From: Paractinoplanes rishiriensis
Lineage (GTDB): Bacteria; Actinomycetota; Actinomycetes; Mycobacteriales; Micromonosporaceae
Reading direction: 5' to 3'
Length of the DNA: 64,000 bases
NCBI RefSeq assembly: GCF_016862375.1
Contig: NZ_BOMV01000059.1
Coordinates: forward strand, 234,255-298,254
Shown: positions 7,108-15,381 of the stretch, piece after piece
How positions within the stretch are numbered: the stretch's first letter is position 1
Layout of the letters: every line of letters starts with the position of its first letter
Notes under the pieces: model-generated
Databases searched by the model: none
What the model was told of the DNA's origin: nothing
What the model saw: only the letters and a program-made list of their open reading frames with translations
Made by a program: the position numbers and the translations under genes

Positions 7108-9072
7108 ATGGTGCGGCGAGCGTTGGCGCTGGCCATGACGATGTTCGTCACGGTGGTGGCGTCGATCGTGTGGGCGGTGGCAACGCCTAATGCCGCACTG
7201 GCGGCGCCGGAGAGGGCACCGGGGGGCGCCTGCAGCACCGAGGAGTGGCAGAACGATTTTAAGGCGTGCGTGAGCCGCCTGGCCGACGTCAGCGCAAACC
7301 GGGCTCAGTGCCTCCTTCCGCCGACCCCAAGCACTCCCGACGCAGGTCTCGCTGGATGGTTCGTCGAAAGGCCGGAATCTTCTACGAAGCCAGGCCCGCA
7401 AGGAATCTATAGTGAATATGGCTATGCGGGTTACAGCTACACCACATACGACCTTGACAGCGGCTGCGCGTCAACGCTCATAGATCCAGACTTCAAGTTC
7501 GAGACCACAATTGCCAACGGCGAATTCATGGTGGCCACCGCCGTAATCGGCGCTTCCAACGCACTGCGTGAGCGGGCCTGGGATCCGCAGACACTTTGGG
7601 GCTGGGCCGACCCGCTCGTCGATCAGGCCACCAAGGCAGTCTACGAGAAGGTCTTCAGCGTTTTCGGTGTGATCACGCTCGCGATCGTTGGAATATATCT
7701 TCTTTGGCGATCCCGCCAGGCCGACATGGGAGCTGCCACAACAACTGCCGGATGGGCGATCCTGGTCATGGTCGCAGTCACGGCAATTGCAGCATGGCCA
7801 GTCCGGTCTGCGAACCTCGCCGATCAAAGCTTGATCACCACGCTCGGAGTCGTACATGACGCCGTGGGCCCCCGACCTGAGAGCGGGGCGAGCGCGGAGT
7901 GCCGCCTTGGCAAACCCGATGCCTGCCAGGACCAACGACCCCCAGCAGTTCGCGCCAGCGACACCGCAGCCGAAACTATGCTTTATCGAAACTGGCTCCG
8001 CGGCATTCTTGGATCAGCGGATAGCGAAACTGCAAAGAAGTATGGTCAAGCACTCTACGACGCCCGATCGCTGACCTGGGACGAAGCTCAACGTATCAGG
8101 GATAACCCGGAAACCCGCGAAGGCGTTCTTGACGGAAAGAAGACGCAGTGGCAGAAGGTCGCGGAGCAAATCAAGCAAGAAGACCCTGAGGCCTACGAAT
8201 ACCTACAGGGCATAAATGGGATGGACCGCATCGGCGCCGGCTTTATCGCGGTACTTGCGTCAATCATGTTCGCAATGTTTGACCTAACGGCCTCGATCCT
8301 AGTCTTGCTCGGTTTCCTGATTTTCAGGTGGGCGGTCATTGCGGCACCGATCCTCGGAACCGTTGGCCTACTACGCCCCGCCAGCTCCGGCATCCGGCGT
8401 CTGGGTAACGCAGTCGTCGCCGCCGTCTTCAACATTGCGATCTTCGGCACGGGGGCGGCGATCTACCTTTTCGCCGTTGATCTGATCATGAACACAGCCA
8501 GTCTTGCTGGATGGCTGCAAGTCGTTTTGGTTTGGCTGTGTGGGGTGGTTGGCTGGCTGCTCTTGAGGCCATATCGCCGAATTACTCAGCTCGGAGGTAA
8601 GGACGGCACCCGCGCGATCGCCTCGGCCGGTTCGTGGCACCGCCGGTTCTTCCGTGACATGCGGGAGGCAGCCAAGCTCGAAATCTCCGAGGGCGGCGGA
8701 ACCAACGAGCCGGTGATCGGCAAGGGCCGCGGTCGAACCGTCTACGCCGACCAGAGCAACCTTCGCCCCGAGGCCCGGCTGGAGGACCCGGCTCATGCGG
8801 CCGTCAACCGTGGCGGAACCGAGCCGCCCGGCGCGGGCGGTCGACCCGACGGCTCCTCCACGACCCGCCCCGACGGCAACGAGTCCGTGCACGACGCTTC
8901 TCCGCCGCCCGCACGTCGCGATCCCGGCGGCCCGGCACGTCCCCGTCGCGCGTCGACCTGGACCGAACCGGATGTGGCCGAGCAGCCGGCGTCCTATGCG
9001 ATCTATCGACCAGAGACCGGAAGCACCACCCAGGAGCCCGCCAGCCCTCGGGTGCGCTCCGAGGCTAAGTGA
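7108..9072 (+). CDS. VirB6/TrbL-like polytopic membrane protein
   Basis: The 654-residue product has a signal peptide (basic MVRRALALAM, hydrophobic core, ALAAPE cleavage-like site near residue 33). Next is an extracytoplasmic region with several cysteines (about 34-180), then hydrophobic segments near 190-210, 220-240, 385-405, 410-440, 450-480 and 485-505. A hydrophilic C-terminal tail of about 140 residues is rich in Pro, Arg and Asp. Polytopic proteins with a cytoplasmic tail in this operon position are usually the VirB6/TrbL channel component, so the role is inferred. Base use from about 7260 to 8600 is visibly less GC-rich than in the flanking housekeeping genes. The start at 7108 lies one base after the previous stop; the stop overlaps the next gene by four bases. 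Confidence 0.7.
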   Translation: MVRRALALAMTMFVTVVASIVWAVATPNAALAAPERAPGGACSTEEWQNDFKACVSRLADVSANRAQCLLPPTPSTPDAGLAGWFVERPESSTKPGPQGIYSEYGYAGYSYTTYDLDSGCASTLIDPDFKFETTIANGEFMVATAVIGASNALRERAWDPQTLWGWADPLVDQATKAVYEKVFSVFGVITLAIVGIYLLWRSRQADMGAATTTAGWAILVMVAVTAIAAWPVRSANLADQSLITTLGVVHDAVGPRPESGASAECRLGKPDACQDQRPPAVRASDTAAETMLYRNWLRGILGSADSETAKKYGQALYDARSLTWDEAQRIRDNPETREGVLDGKKTQWQKVAEQIKQEDPEAYEYLQGINGMDRIGAGFIAVLASIMFAMFDLTASILVLLGFLIFRWAVIAAPILGTVGLLRPASSGIRRLGNAVVAAVFNIAIFGTGAAIYLFAVDLIMNTASLAGWLQVVLVWLCGVVGWLLLRPYRRITQLGGKDGTRAIASAGSWHRRFFRDMREAAKLEISEGGGTNEPVIGKGRGRTVYADQSNLRPEARLEDPAHAAVNRGGTEPPGAGGRPDGSSTTRPDGNESVHDASPPPARRDPGGPARPRRASTWTEPDVAEQPASYAIYRPETGSTTQEPASPRVRSEAK

Positions 9073-9623
9073 TCGGTATGCCCCGAATTCTCGAACTGGG
9101 TCTCAACCGCATATTCCGGTCCCGCTGGGGCGTCGCGATCGTCATCGTCGGCATCGTGGTGGCCGTGGTGGGCATTGGGCGACTGCTGTCCGATGGCAGC
9201 AACACCGGACCTTCGCTCGGCAGCGTGTCACCGGCCCCGGCTGTCAGCATTGACCCGAAGGACGATGACAGCGTCATCGACTCCGGCCCACCGCCGAGCC
9301 CGACGACCGGCCCCGGAAAAGCTCAACCCGAGGCGGTGGCCTACGCCTTCGCCTCGGCTTGGGCGAACCACAAGAACACGACTTCTAAGACCTGGCGTGA
9401 CCGGCTCCTGCCGAACTCGACCAAGAACCTTGCCGACGAACTCACCGGCGTGGACCCGGTCGGCGTCCCGGCCGACCGGGTAGTTGGCCGGCCAAGTCTG
9501 ATACCGGTGAGCGAGACCGTCGTCAACGCGGTCGTCACGATGAACTCTGGAAAACTCAACCTGCGCCTGGTCGCACCGGACGGCACCTGGCTGGTCGACG
9601 GAATCGACTGGGAACAGGGATGA
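9069..9623 (+). CDS. single-pass VirB8-like assembly protein
   Basis: A 184-residue protein starts at the GTG at 9069, overlapping the previous stop by four bases; the ATG at 9078 is an alternative. A basic N-terminal stretch is followed by one transmembrane helix (about residues 20-39, VAIVIVGIVVAVVGIG). Then comes a Pro/Ser-rich linker (about 45-80) and a globular domain of about 100 residues beginning AVAYAFASAWANH and ending WLVDGIDWEQG. An N-terminal anchor with a small extracytoplasmic domain of this kind is the layout of VirB8-type proteins, which have an NTF2-like fold. I see no direct sequence motif, so the fold is an inference. The stop overlaps the next start (ATGA). Confidence 0.6.
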   Translation: MIGMPRILELGLNRIFRSRWGVAIVIVGIVVAVVGIGRLLSDGSNTGPSLGSVSPAPAVSIDPKDDDSVIDSGPPPSPTTGPGKAQPEAVAYAFASAWANHKNTTSKTWRDRLLPNSTKNLADELTGVDPVGVPADRVVGRPSLIPVSETVVNAVVTMNSGKLNLRLVAPDGTWLVDGIDWEQG

Positions 9624-10732
9624 ACATCCCGCGCCCGCGCAAGATCGTGCTCTTGATCGCGCTGGTCGCGACCCTCGCGCTCCTGTGCTGCGGCGGAAGT
9701 ATCAGCGCGGTGTTGCTCGGCGGCCTAACCGACGAGAACAACAATCTGAACGCAGCTCTCGGCTGCGGCAAGGGCGGTCCCGTCGACCCGGACTCGAAGT
9801 TGCCACGGATTCGGCCGTACGGCGCCACGCAGATCCGGAATGCGGCCATCATCATCAACGTCGGTGCCGACCAGAAGCTGCCACCCCGCGCCTGGGTCAT
9901 CGCGGTGGCCACGGCCATGCAGGAGTCGCGACTCACCAACCTGGGCAACCTCGGCGCCCGAAACGACCACGACTCGCTCGGCCTGTTCCAGCAGCGGCCA
10001 AGCTCCGGCTGGGGGACACCCGAGCAAATCAGAGATCCGGTGTACGCGAGCACGAAGTTCTACGAGAAGCTCAAGACCATCGAAGGCTGGGAAAACCTGC
10101 CGCTCACAAATGCCGCACAGCGGGTACAGATCAGCGCCTATCCGGACGCTTATGCCAAGCACGAGCCCCTCGCCACCCAGATCGTCAACATGCTGGCCGA
10201 CGGCGCGGCCAACGCGGTGGGTAGCTCACTCGAGATGGTTTGTGCGTCGGCTGGCCAGATCGCAGCTTCTGGCTGGACGATTCCGGTGAAGGATGTTGTC
10301 GGTAGCGCATTTCGAACCGTGTCGCGCCCCAGCCACCAGGGCGTCGACTTGAGTTCAGGCAGGTATACCCCCATTGCTGCGGCCGCAAGTGGAATCGTCT
10401 CGATGGTTAAGTGCGATGAGGACCGTCGCGGCAGGCTGAGCTGCAACGTGGACGGTTATCCGGGCAAGGGCGGGTGCGGTTGGATGGTCGAGATCCATCA
10501 TGCTGGTGATGTCATGACTCGTTATTGCCACATGATCCAGCGGCCGTTTGTCCGGGAGGGCCAAGAGGTCACAGCGGGTGACGTTATCGGCCGCGTAGGA
10601 AGCAGCGGCAACTCCTCGGGCCCGCATCTACATTTCGAAGTCCACCTCAACAACGATCGCTCGAGCGCAGGAGCTGTCGATCCTGTGCGTTTCATGCGCG
10701 AGCAGGGCGCGCCGCTAGGGGGTGAAGGATGA
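9620..10732 (+). CDS. membrane-anchored wall hydrolase: lysozyme-like domain plus M23 peptidase
   Basis: The 370-residue protein combines two wall-degrading modules and probably opens peptidoglycan for the secretion apparatus (VirB1/TcpG-like role). Residues 10-35 form a hydrophobic signal anchor. Residues about 75-190 resemble a lytic-transglycosylase-like domain: AMQESRLTNL with the candidate catalytic glutamate, then DSLGLFQQRPSSGWG. Residues about 245-365 are an M23 (LytM) endopeptidase with HQGVDLS (zinc His and Asp) and HLHFEVH (HxH). Intact metal ligands suggest an active enzyme. The start overlaps the previous stop (ATGA) and the stop overlaps the next gene in the same way. Confidence 0.88.
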   Translation: MNIPRPRKIVLLIALVATLALLCCGGSISAVLLGGLTDENNNLNAALGCGKGGPVDPDSKLPRIRPYGATQIRNAAIIINVGADQKLPPRAWVIAVATAMQESRLTNLGNLGARNDHDSLGLFQQRPSSGWGTPEQIRDPVYASTKFYEKLKTIEGWENLPLTNAAQRVQISAYPDAYAKHEPLATQIVNMLADGAANAVGSSLEMVCASAGQIAASGWTIPVKDVVGSAFRTVSRPSHQGVDLSSGRYTPIAAAASGIVSMVKCDEDRRGRLSCNVDGYPGKGGCGWMVEIHHAGDVMTRYCHMIQRPFVREGQEVTAGDVIGRVGSSGNSSGPHLHFEVHLNNDRSSAGAVDPVRFMREQGAPLGGEG

Positions 10733-11337
10733 CCGGAGACTCCGTGCCCGATCCGTTCGCCGGTCATCCCGACTGGTCTCTCGATCCACCGCGCCCGATA
10801 GTTCCGACGCCGGCCAGCATGTGTGGCAACCTACGAGGTCGCCGGGTACTTATCGGTATGCCTGGTCACGGATGGCGCGCAGACCTGAGAGCCGACGAAA
10901 AGGTCGTCCAGGGAAGCCGGACCTACGTTCCAGTCATGCCGGAGTCGGAGTGGTACCGCGCTGAATCGGAGCAAACGGAAGTTTTTGCGCCACTCGTGCC
11001 AGTCGAACGGGTTTGGGTCGAAGAATACGGCGTCGCATTTGGTGCCTCCGGGCGGGGGCTTGATGTGGGATCCCGGCTCGTCTCGCTGGACGAGCCCTCA
11101 CGCCAAGTTCCTACAGCCGCGCTCGATGCATCGAATCTAATGGGCAAACGCGTAATTCAAATCGCGGACGATGGCAGCGAACGTCGCGATCTGCGCGCTG
11201 TTACGGAGTTACACGCGAGTGAAAGTGGCGATGTCTGCGCGCGAGTGACCGCAGAATTGGACTGGTACCGATGGGGATGGAGCGGGCGCTCACCTCGCAC
11301 TTTGGAGGTTCCCGTTCATCTGTTGTGGGTCGAGTAG
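10729..11337 (+). CDS. hypothetical protein, last gene of the T4SS-like operon
   Basis: A 202-residue soluble protein with no signal peptide or transmembrane helix and no family I recognise. It is rich in acidic residues and tryptophan, with the C-terminal segment LDWYRWGWSGRSPRTLEVP. The start overlaps the previous stop (ATGA), so it belongs to the operon. Base composition is less GC-rich than the chromosome average here. It may be a cytoplasmic accessory factor or cargo; nothing visible decides between these. Confidence 0.75.
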   Translation: MTGDSVPDPFAGHPDWSLDPPRPIVPTPASMCGNLRGRRVLIGMPGHGWRADLRADEKVVQGSRTYVPVMPESEWYRAESEQTEVFAPLVPVERVWVEEYGVAFGASGRGLDVGSRLVSLDEPSRQVPTAALDASNLMGKRVIQIADDGSERRDLRAVTELHASESGDVCARVTAELDWYRWGWSGRSPRTLEVPVHLLWVE

Positions 11338-11937
11338 TCATGAGACCTTGGCTGCGCCGCACACTCGCCAACCATTTTGATCGACGAGGATAAACCTCCA
11401 CTTATCGGTCGTTCGCTCGCTGCCGTCGGTAATCGCGCGGCGAAGATCGGTGGTGACCACCGTTTGCCCACCCTCATTGGAGACAGCGAGGCTGGTCCAC
11501 GTCACTCTGATGCCAATTGAATACTGCTGCTCCCGACCGACTATGTCGTCCCGAAAGGCCGCAATCTCACCAAAATCCCCGCCCGACTTGCATTGATAGA
11601 GCGACGCCTCCTGATCATTTCTGTTTACTAAGTAGGCGCGGATGAAGCTATCAGTAACTGCGTCGGGTGCTGTTCGTTTGATTTCGGTTGCCTCGTCGTA
11701 TAAGGAAACCACTACGCCTACGCCGCCCAAGCACAGCAGCGCTGACAAGCCCAGCACCATCGCGACTATTAAGCGTGCTCGGCGGTTGCGAAGCCTTGGG
11801 GGGCGGGCGGCCGCCGGTGGTGGTGGTGGTGGTGGTGCGCCGGCCGGAGGTGGGGGCGGCGCGCCTGACACGGGTGATGGGCCTCGGGCCGCTGGGGGTT
11901 GTGGCGTTGGGCCGGTCACGGGCTCTTGCGGCTGCAC
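11338..11937 (-). CDS. proline-rich, single-pass membrane protein with NTF2-like C-terminal domain
   Basis: The product (about 199 residues from the GTG at 11937) starts with a proline-rich cytoplasmic tail containing runs of six to seven prolines. A basic stretch (RLRNRRARL) precedes one transmembrane helix with ALLCLGGVGVVVSLYDE. A C-terminal domain of about 115 residues follows (DAVTDSFIRAYLVNRND ... NGWRVCGAAKVS). The gene at 47395 has the same architecture, including LLLCSGG in the helix and the closing GWLVCEVAG, so the two look paralogous. It is transcribed towards the T4SS-like operon, ending back to back with it. The start is uncertain: the frame stays open to 12069, but the upstream part is not protein-like. 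Confidence 0.65.
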   Translation of the reverse strand: MQPQEPVTGPTPQPPAARGPSPVSGAPPPPPAGAPPPPPPPAAARPPRLRNRRARLIVAMVLGLSALLCLGGVGVVVSLYDEATEIKRTAPDAVTDSFIRAYLVNRNDQEASLYQCKSGGDFGEIAAFRDDIVGREQQYSIGIRVTWTSLAVSNEGGQTVVTTDLRRAITDGSERTTDKWRFILVDQNGWRVCGAAKVS

Positions 11938-12050
11938 ACATACGACAGTAGTGCCTCTCGGCGCACAGACCGTGCCAAGCCGCGCACGGGTGTGAATGTC
12001 GCGGCGCGCAAGGTGGTGGGGGGCGGGAACGCGATGTGGCCGCCGGTCTG

Positions 12051-12065
12051 GGATAAGTTTTATCC
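12051..12065. promoter_or_regulatory. inverted repeat GGATAA-N3-TTATCC
   Basis: A perfect 6-base inverted repeat with a 3-base centre, AT-rich against a GC-rich background. It lies in the 149-base divergent region between the NTF2-like gene (leftward) and the FtsK-like gene (rightward, start 12087). It is placed to act as an operator for either gene. No regulator is identified. Confidence 0.4.
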
Positions 12066-12086
12066 GCACACAGGGAGGTGAGGGCG

Positions 12087-14675
12087 GTGGCGGATTCGGG
12101 AATGCGGGTCCAGCAGGCTGCTGCCCTGCACCGGCAGGCGGCTGCGGTTGTTGAGGCTGCGGTGGTGGCTCTTGAGTCTGATTTGCCCCAAGGGGTCGAC
12201 TCGATGGAGCAGCACTCTATTGCCGAGCAGTTGCGGGAGGCCGGGCGGGCGCTGGCTCCGGGGTGGCTGGGGGCCAACCTTGACGCCCAGTCCGACACGG
12301 CTCCGCTCGGTGGGGTGTTTCCGCCGCAGTTCGTGCGGATCGGGGTGGCTCAGCCGCTCGATGATGTTCGGTTTCCGGCTGTTGTTCCGCTGCTCGGGAC
12401 GGGGCACCTGACCGTTGACGCCACGGCCACCGATGCCCGGGTTTTCGGGTTGATCCGGTGTCTTCTGCTGCGGTTGCTGGCGGCCGCACCGCCCGGTTCG
12501 CTGCTCATCCGGGCCGTGGACGGGATCGGGGGCGGTGCCGTGTTCGCGCCGTTTGCCGATCTGGCCGATGCGGGGCTGATGTCGCCGCCGGCCACCGATC
12601 GGCAGGGGCTTCGGGATGTGCTCGCCGAGGCCGACAAGTGGCTGCGGCCGGGGCGGGGGGCGGCGCCGCGGCGCAGTCGGCGGGACCGGATGATGCTGCT
12701 GGTCATCGCGAGTCTTCCGGAGCTGACCGAGGGTGAGGAACTGCGGCGGATCGCGGCTCTTGCCCAGCAGGGGCCCGATTCGGGGCTGCATCTGATCGTC
12801 GCGGGGTGGCCGCCGCCGCCGCTGACCGCCGAGACGACTCAGCCGCCGCTGCCCCGCACCACATCGATCTCGGTCCGTAACCCGTACGCGGTCATCGGTG
12901 ACCCGCCCGGCGCCACGTACGGCTCCATCCCCTCCGCGCTCTGGCTGAACGCACCGGTTTTCCTCGACGAGGACCCGCCGCCACACCTGATCGACGCGGT
13001 GTGCCGTGAGCTGGCCGCGCACTCGGCGGTGGCCTCCCAGGTCAAGCTGGCCGACCTGCTTCCCGAGCCGGGTGAGGAGTTGTGCACCGGCGACGCCTCC
13101 GACGGGCTCAGCGCCATCCTCGGGCACGACGGCGACACCCCGCTGGTGCTCCAGTTCAACGACCTGACGCCGCACTGGCTGGTGGGCGGCCGGTCCGGCG
13201 CCGGCAAGACCGCGTTCCTGATCAATGTCCTGTACGGGTTGGGCGCGCGCTACAGCGCCGCCGAGATGGCGTTGTACCTGCTCGACTTCAAGGAGGGCGT
13301 GTCCTTCGCCGAGTTCGTGCCGACCCGCCGGGACCGCACCTGGCTGCCGCACGCGCGGGCGGTCGGCGTCGAGTCCGACCGGGAGTACGGGCTGGCCGTG
13401 CTGCGCGAACTGGACGCCGAGATGACCCGGCGCTCGGTTGCCTACAAGCGGGCCGGCGTCACCAAGTTCGCCGACCTGCGCGCGGTGGCGGCCGAGGAGG
13501 GGCAGCGCAAGCCGATGCCGCGCGTCCTCTGCGTCATCGACGAGTTCCAGGTGCTGCTGGCCGGCAGCGACCCGACCGCCACCGAGGCCGTCGGGCTGCT
13601 GGAGTCGCTGGCGCGCAAGGGTCGCTCGTACGGCATCCATTTGATTTTGGCCAGTCAGACGGTGCTCGGCGTCGAAGCCCTCTACGCGAAGCGCGACTCG
13701 ATCTTCGGCCAGTTCCCGGTGCGGATCGCGCTGCCGGGTGGCGGTGACGTGCTGGAGCCCACCAACGACGCCGCGGCCGGCCTGCCGCTGGGCACCGCGG
13801 TGGTCAACACCGCCGGTGGTCTGGGCGGCCCGCGCGGCGCCACCCGCGGGCACGAGCGCACGGTCCGCTTCCCCGACCCGCACGCCGACCGTGAGCTGCT
13901 CAGCGACCTGCGGCACCGGCTGTGGGCGGCCCGCGACCCGGAGGCGCTGCCGCCGCGGATCTTCGCGGGGTACGCGCATCAACACCTGGCCGACGACCCG
14001 ACCTACCGGGCCGCGATGGCTGGGCGCGCTGGTCGCCCCGCCGCGCTGGTCGGCCGGGTCATCGACGTCAACCTCTCGTCGGCCACGTTCTCGCTGGACG
14101 CCTCGCCGGGCCGGCACCTGGCCATCTTCGGGTCGCAGGCGTCCGGTTCCGAGGTGCTCGACGCCGCCGCGCGCAGCGTCGCCGCGTGCCACGCCCCGCG
14201 TACGGCTCGATTTGTCATTGCCTCTCTGGTCGCTGAGGGTGACCAAATCGCCCAGGAACTCGCCGCGGAGATCGGCCACCGGCAGGAGGTCGCGCTGGTC
14301 GACGCGGCCGGCCTGGCGGCCGAGATGACGCTGGACTCGCCCGGCTACCGCGTGGTGTTCGGGATGGACGCGGCCAGCCCCGGCAGCCTGCCCGGCCTGC
14401 GCCAACTGTTGCGCGAGGGACCGGGCCGGGGCGTGCACCTGCTGTCCTGGTGGCGCGGGCTGCGCCGGTTCAACGAGGAGACCGGGGGCAGCGCGGGCCG
14501 CGAGGACGTGGCGGGCCTGCTGTTCCTCAACGTGCCACAGTCCGAAGTGGGCCTGATGCTGGGCCGGCCGGTCGACTGGCATCCGCGGCCCAACCGCGCG
14601 CTGCTGCACGACCGGCACGCCGACCGCACGGTGACCGTGGTGCCGTTCCTGCGGCCGGAGAGCGACGAGCTATGA
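12087..14675 (+). CDS. FtsK/SpoIIIE-domain ATPase with three ATPase-like modules
   Basis: The product is 862 residues, starting at the GTG at 12087, which is spaced 8 bases from GGGAGG at 12073-12078. An earlier GTG at 12078 overlaps that ribosome site. A helical N terminus (about 1-60) is followed by an ATPase-like module without a P-loop (about 95-260). A complete FtsK/SpoIIIE module comes next, with Walker A GGRSGAGKT near residue 370 and Walker B RVLCVIDEF near 480. A third module has a decayed P-loop (IFGSQASGSEV near 680). This three-module plan recalls EccC of type VII secretion, but only the middle domain looks active. No transmembrane helix is obvious. It could be a T4SS coupling-type ATPase or a separate motor; the next two genes are its likely partners. 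Confidence 0.8.
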   Translation: MADSGMRVQQAAALHRQAAAVVEAAVVALESDLPQGVDSMEQHSIAEQLREAGRALAPGWLGANLDAQSDTAPLGGVFPPQFVRIGVAQPLDDVRFPAVVPLLGTGHLTVDATATDARVFGLIRCLLLRLLAAAPPGSLLIRAVDGIGGGAVFAPFADLADAGLMSPPATDRQGLRDVLAEADKWLRPGRGAAPRRSRRDRMMLLVIASLPELTEGEELRRIAALAQQGPDSGLHLIVAGWPPPPLTAETTQPPLPRTTSISVRNPYAVIGDPPGATYGSIPSALWLNAPVFLDEDPPPHLIDAVCRELAAHSAVASQVKLADLLPEPGEELCTGDASDGLSAILGHDGDTPLVLQFNDLTPHWLVGGRSGAGKTAFLINVLYGLGARYSAAEMALYLLDFKEGVSFAEFVPTRRDRTWLPHARAVGVESDREYGLAVLRELDAEMTRRSVAYKRAGVTKFADLRAVAAEEGQRKPMPRVLCVIDEFQVLLAGSDPTATEAVGLLESLARKGRSYGIHLILASQTVLGVEALYAKRDSIFGQFPVRIALPGGGDVLEPTNDAAAGLPLGTAVVNTAGGLGGPRGATRGHERTVRFPDPHADRELLSDLRHRLWAARDPEALPPRIFAGYAHQHLADDPTYRAAMAGRAGRPAALVGRVIDVNLSSATFSLDASPGRHLAIFGSQASGSEVLDAAARSVAACHAPRTARFVIASLVAEGDQIAQELAAEIGHRQEVALVDAAGLAAEMTLDSPGYRVVFGMDAASPGSLPGLRQLLREGPGRGVHLLSWWRGLRRFNEETGGSAGREDVAGLLFLNVPQSEVGLMLGRPVDWHPRPNRALLHDRHADRTVTVVPFLRPESDEL

Positions 14676-15364
14676 CCGACCAGCAGGAGCAGGAGACGAC
14701 CGGCGGCATCCCGGCGCAGCCGACGCCGCCCGCGCCCGGCCCGTGGGACGACTATCTGGCGGCGGCGCAGCGTCTCGACGCGGTTCGCCGGGCCGCGAGC
14801 GCGGCGGCGGGCGAGCAACAGGCGGCACTCGCGGCGGCAAATCAAGAGCTTTTGGCGGTACGCGCGCGGCTCGCGCCCCAGCAGGCTCGGATGATGCGCG
14901 ATTTCGGCGTACCGGAATCTGATCTCACCCCGGGCCCCGCGGAGCTGGAGGCGGCGCGGCAGGCTGTCGCCGGAGGCCCGGCCGCCGTGCTGGCGGCGCT
15001 GCAGCAGGCCCGGCGCACCGCGGACGCCGCGGACGCCACCATCATCGGTCCGGGACCGGCGCGACCGCTGCGCCCGATGGTCCGCAACCTGCTGATCTAC
15101 GGTCCGTTCGCGGCTGCGGTGCTGGTCGTACAGATCGTGCTCTACCTGGTGGCGCCGCAGGGCTCGGTGCCGACCTACGCGCTGCTGTGCGGGCTCAGCC
15201 TGCCGGTGCTGGCGTTCGGGCTGGGCTGGGTCACGATCGGATTCGTGTACGGCGGGAGCGACCAGGGACCGGTCGACCGCACCCCGATCCTCGGTGCGGT
15301 CGCCTGCCTTGTTCCGGTGCTGCTCACCTGCATGGGCGTCGGATTGACGGCGTTCTTCCGGTAA
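14672..15364 (+). CDS. coiled-coil/three-helix membrane protein, partner of the FtsK-like ATPase
   Basis: The 230-residue product starts at an ATG overlapping the FtsK-like stop (ATGA). Residues about 28-125 are alanine-rich and strongly helical with heptad-like spacing. Then come three hydrophobic segments (about 138-160, 168-192 and 205-228) ending close to the C terminus. I recognise no named domain. The tight coupling suggests it anchors or regulates the preceding ATPase, which lacks its own obvious membrane segment. Confidence 0.7.
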   Translation: MTDQQEQETTGGIPAQPTPPAPGPWDDYLAAAQRLDAVRRAASAAAGEQQAALAAANQELLAVRARLAPQQARMMRDFGVPESDLTPGPAELEAARQAVAGGPAAVLAALQQARRTADAADATIIGPGPARPLRPMVRNLLIYGPFAAAVLVVQIVLYLVAPQGSVPTYALLCGLSLPVLAFGLGWVTIGFVYGGSDQGPVDRTPILGAVACLVPVLLTCMGVGLTAFFR

Positions 15365-15381
15365 AGGAGGGCGATTCCAGC

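Noticed and set aside
12060..14618. An 852-codon antisense open frame on the minus strand
   Set aside because: It is a shadow of the FtsK-like gene. Its product is Arg/Gly/His/Gln-rich low-complexity sequence with no domain, as expected for the antisense of GC-rich coding DNA.
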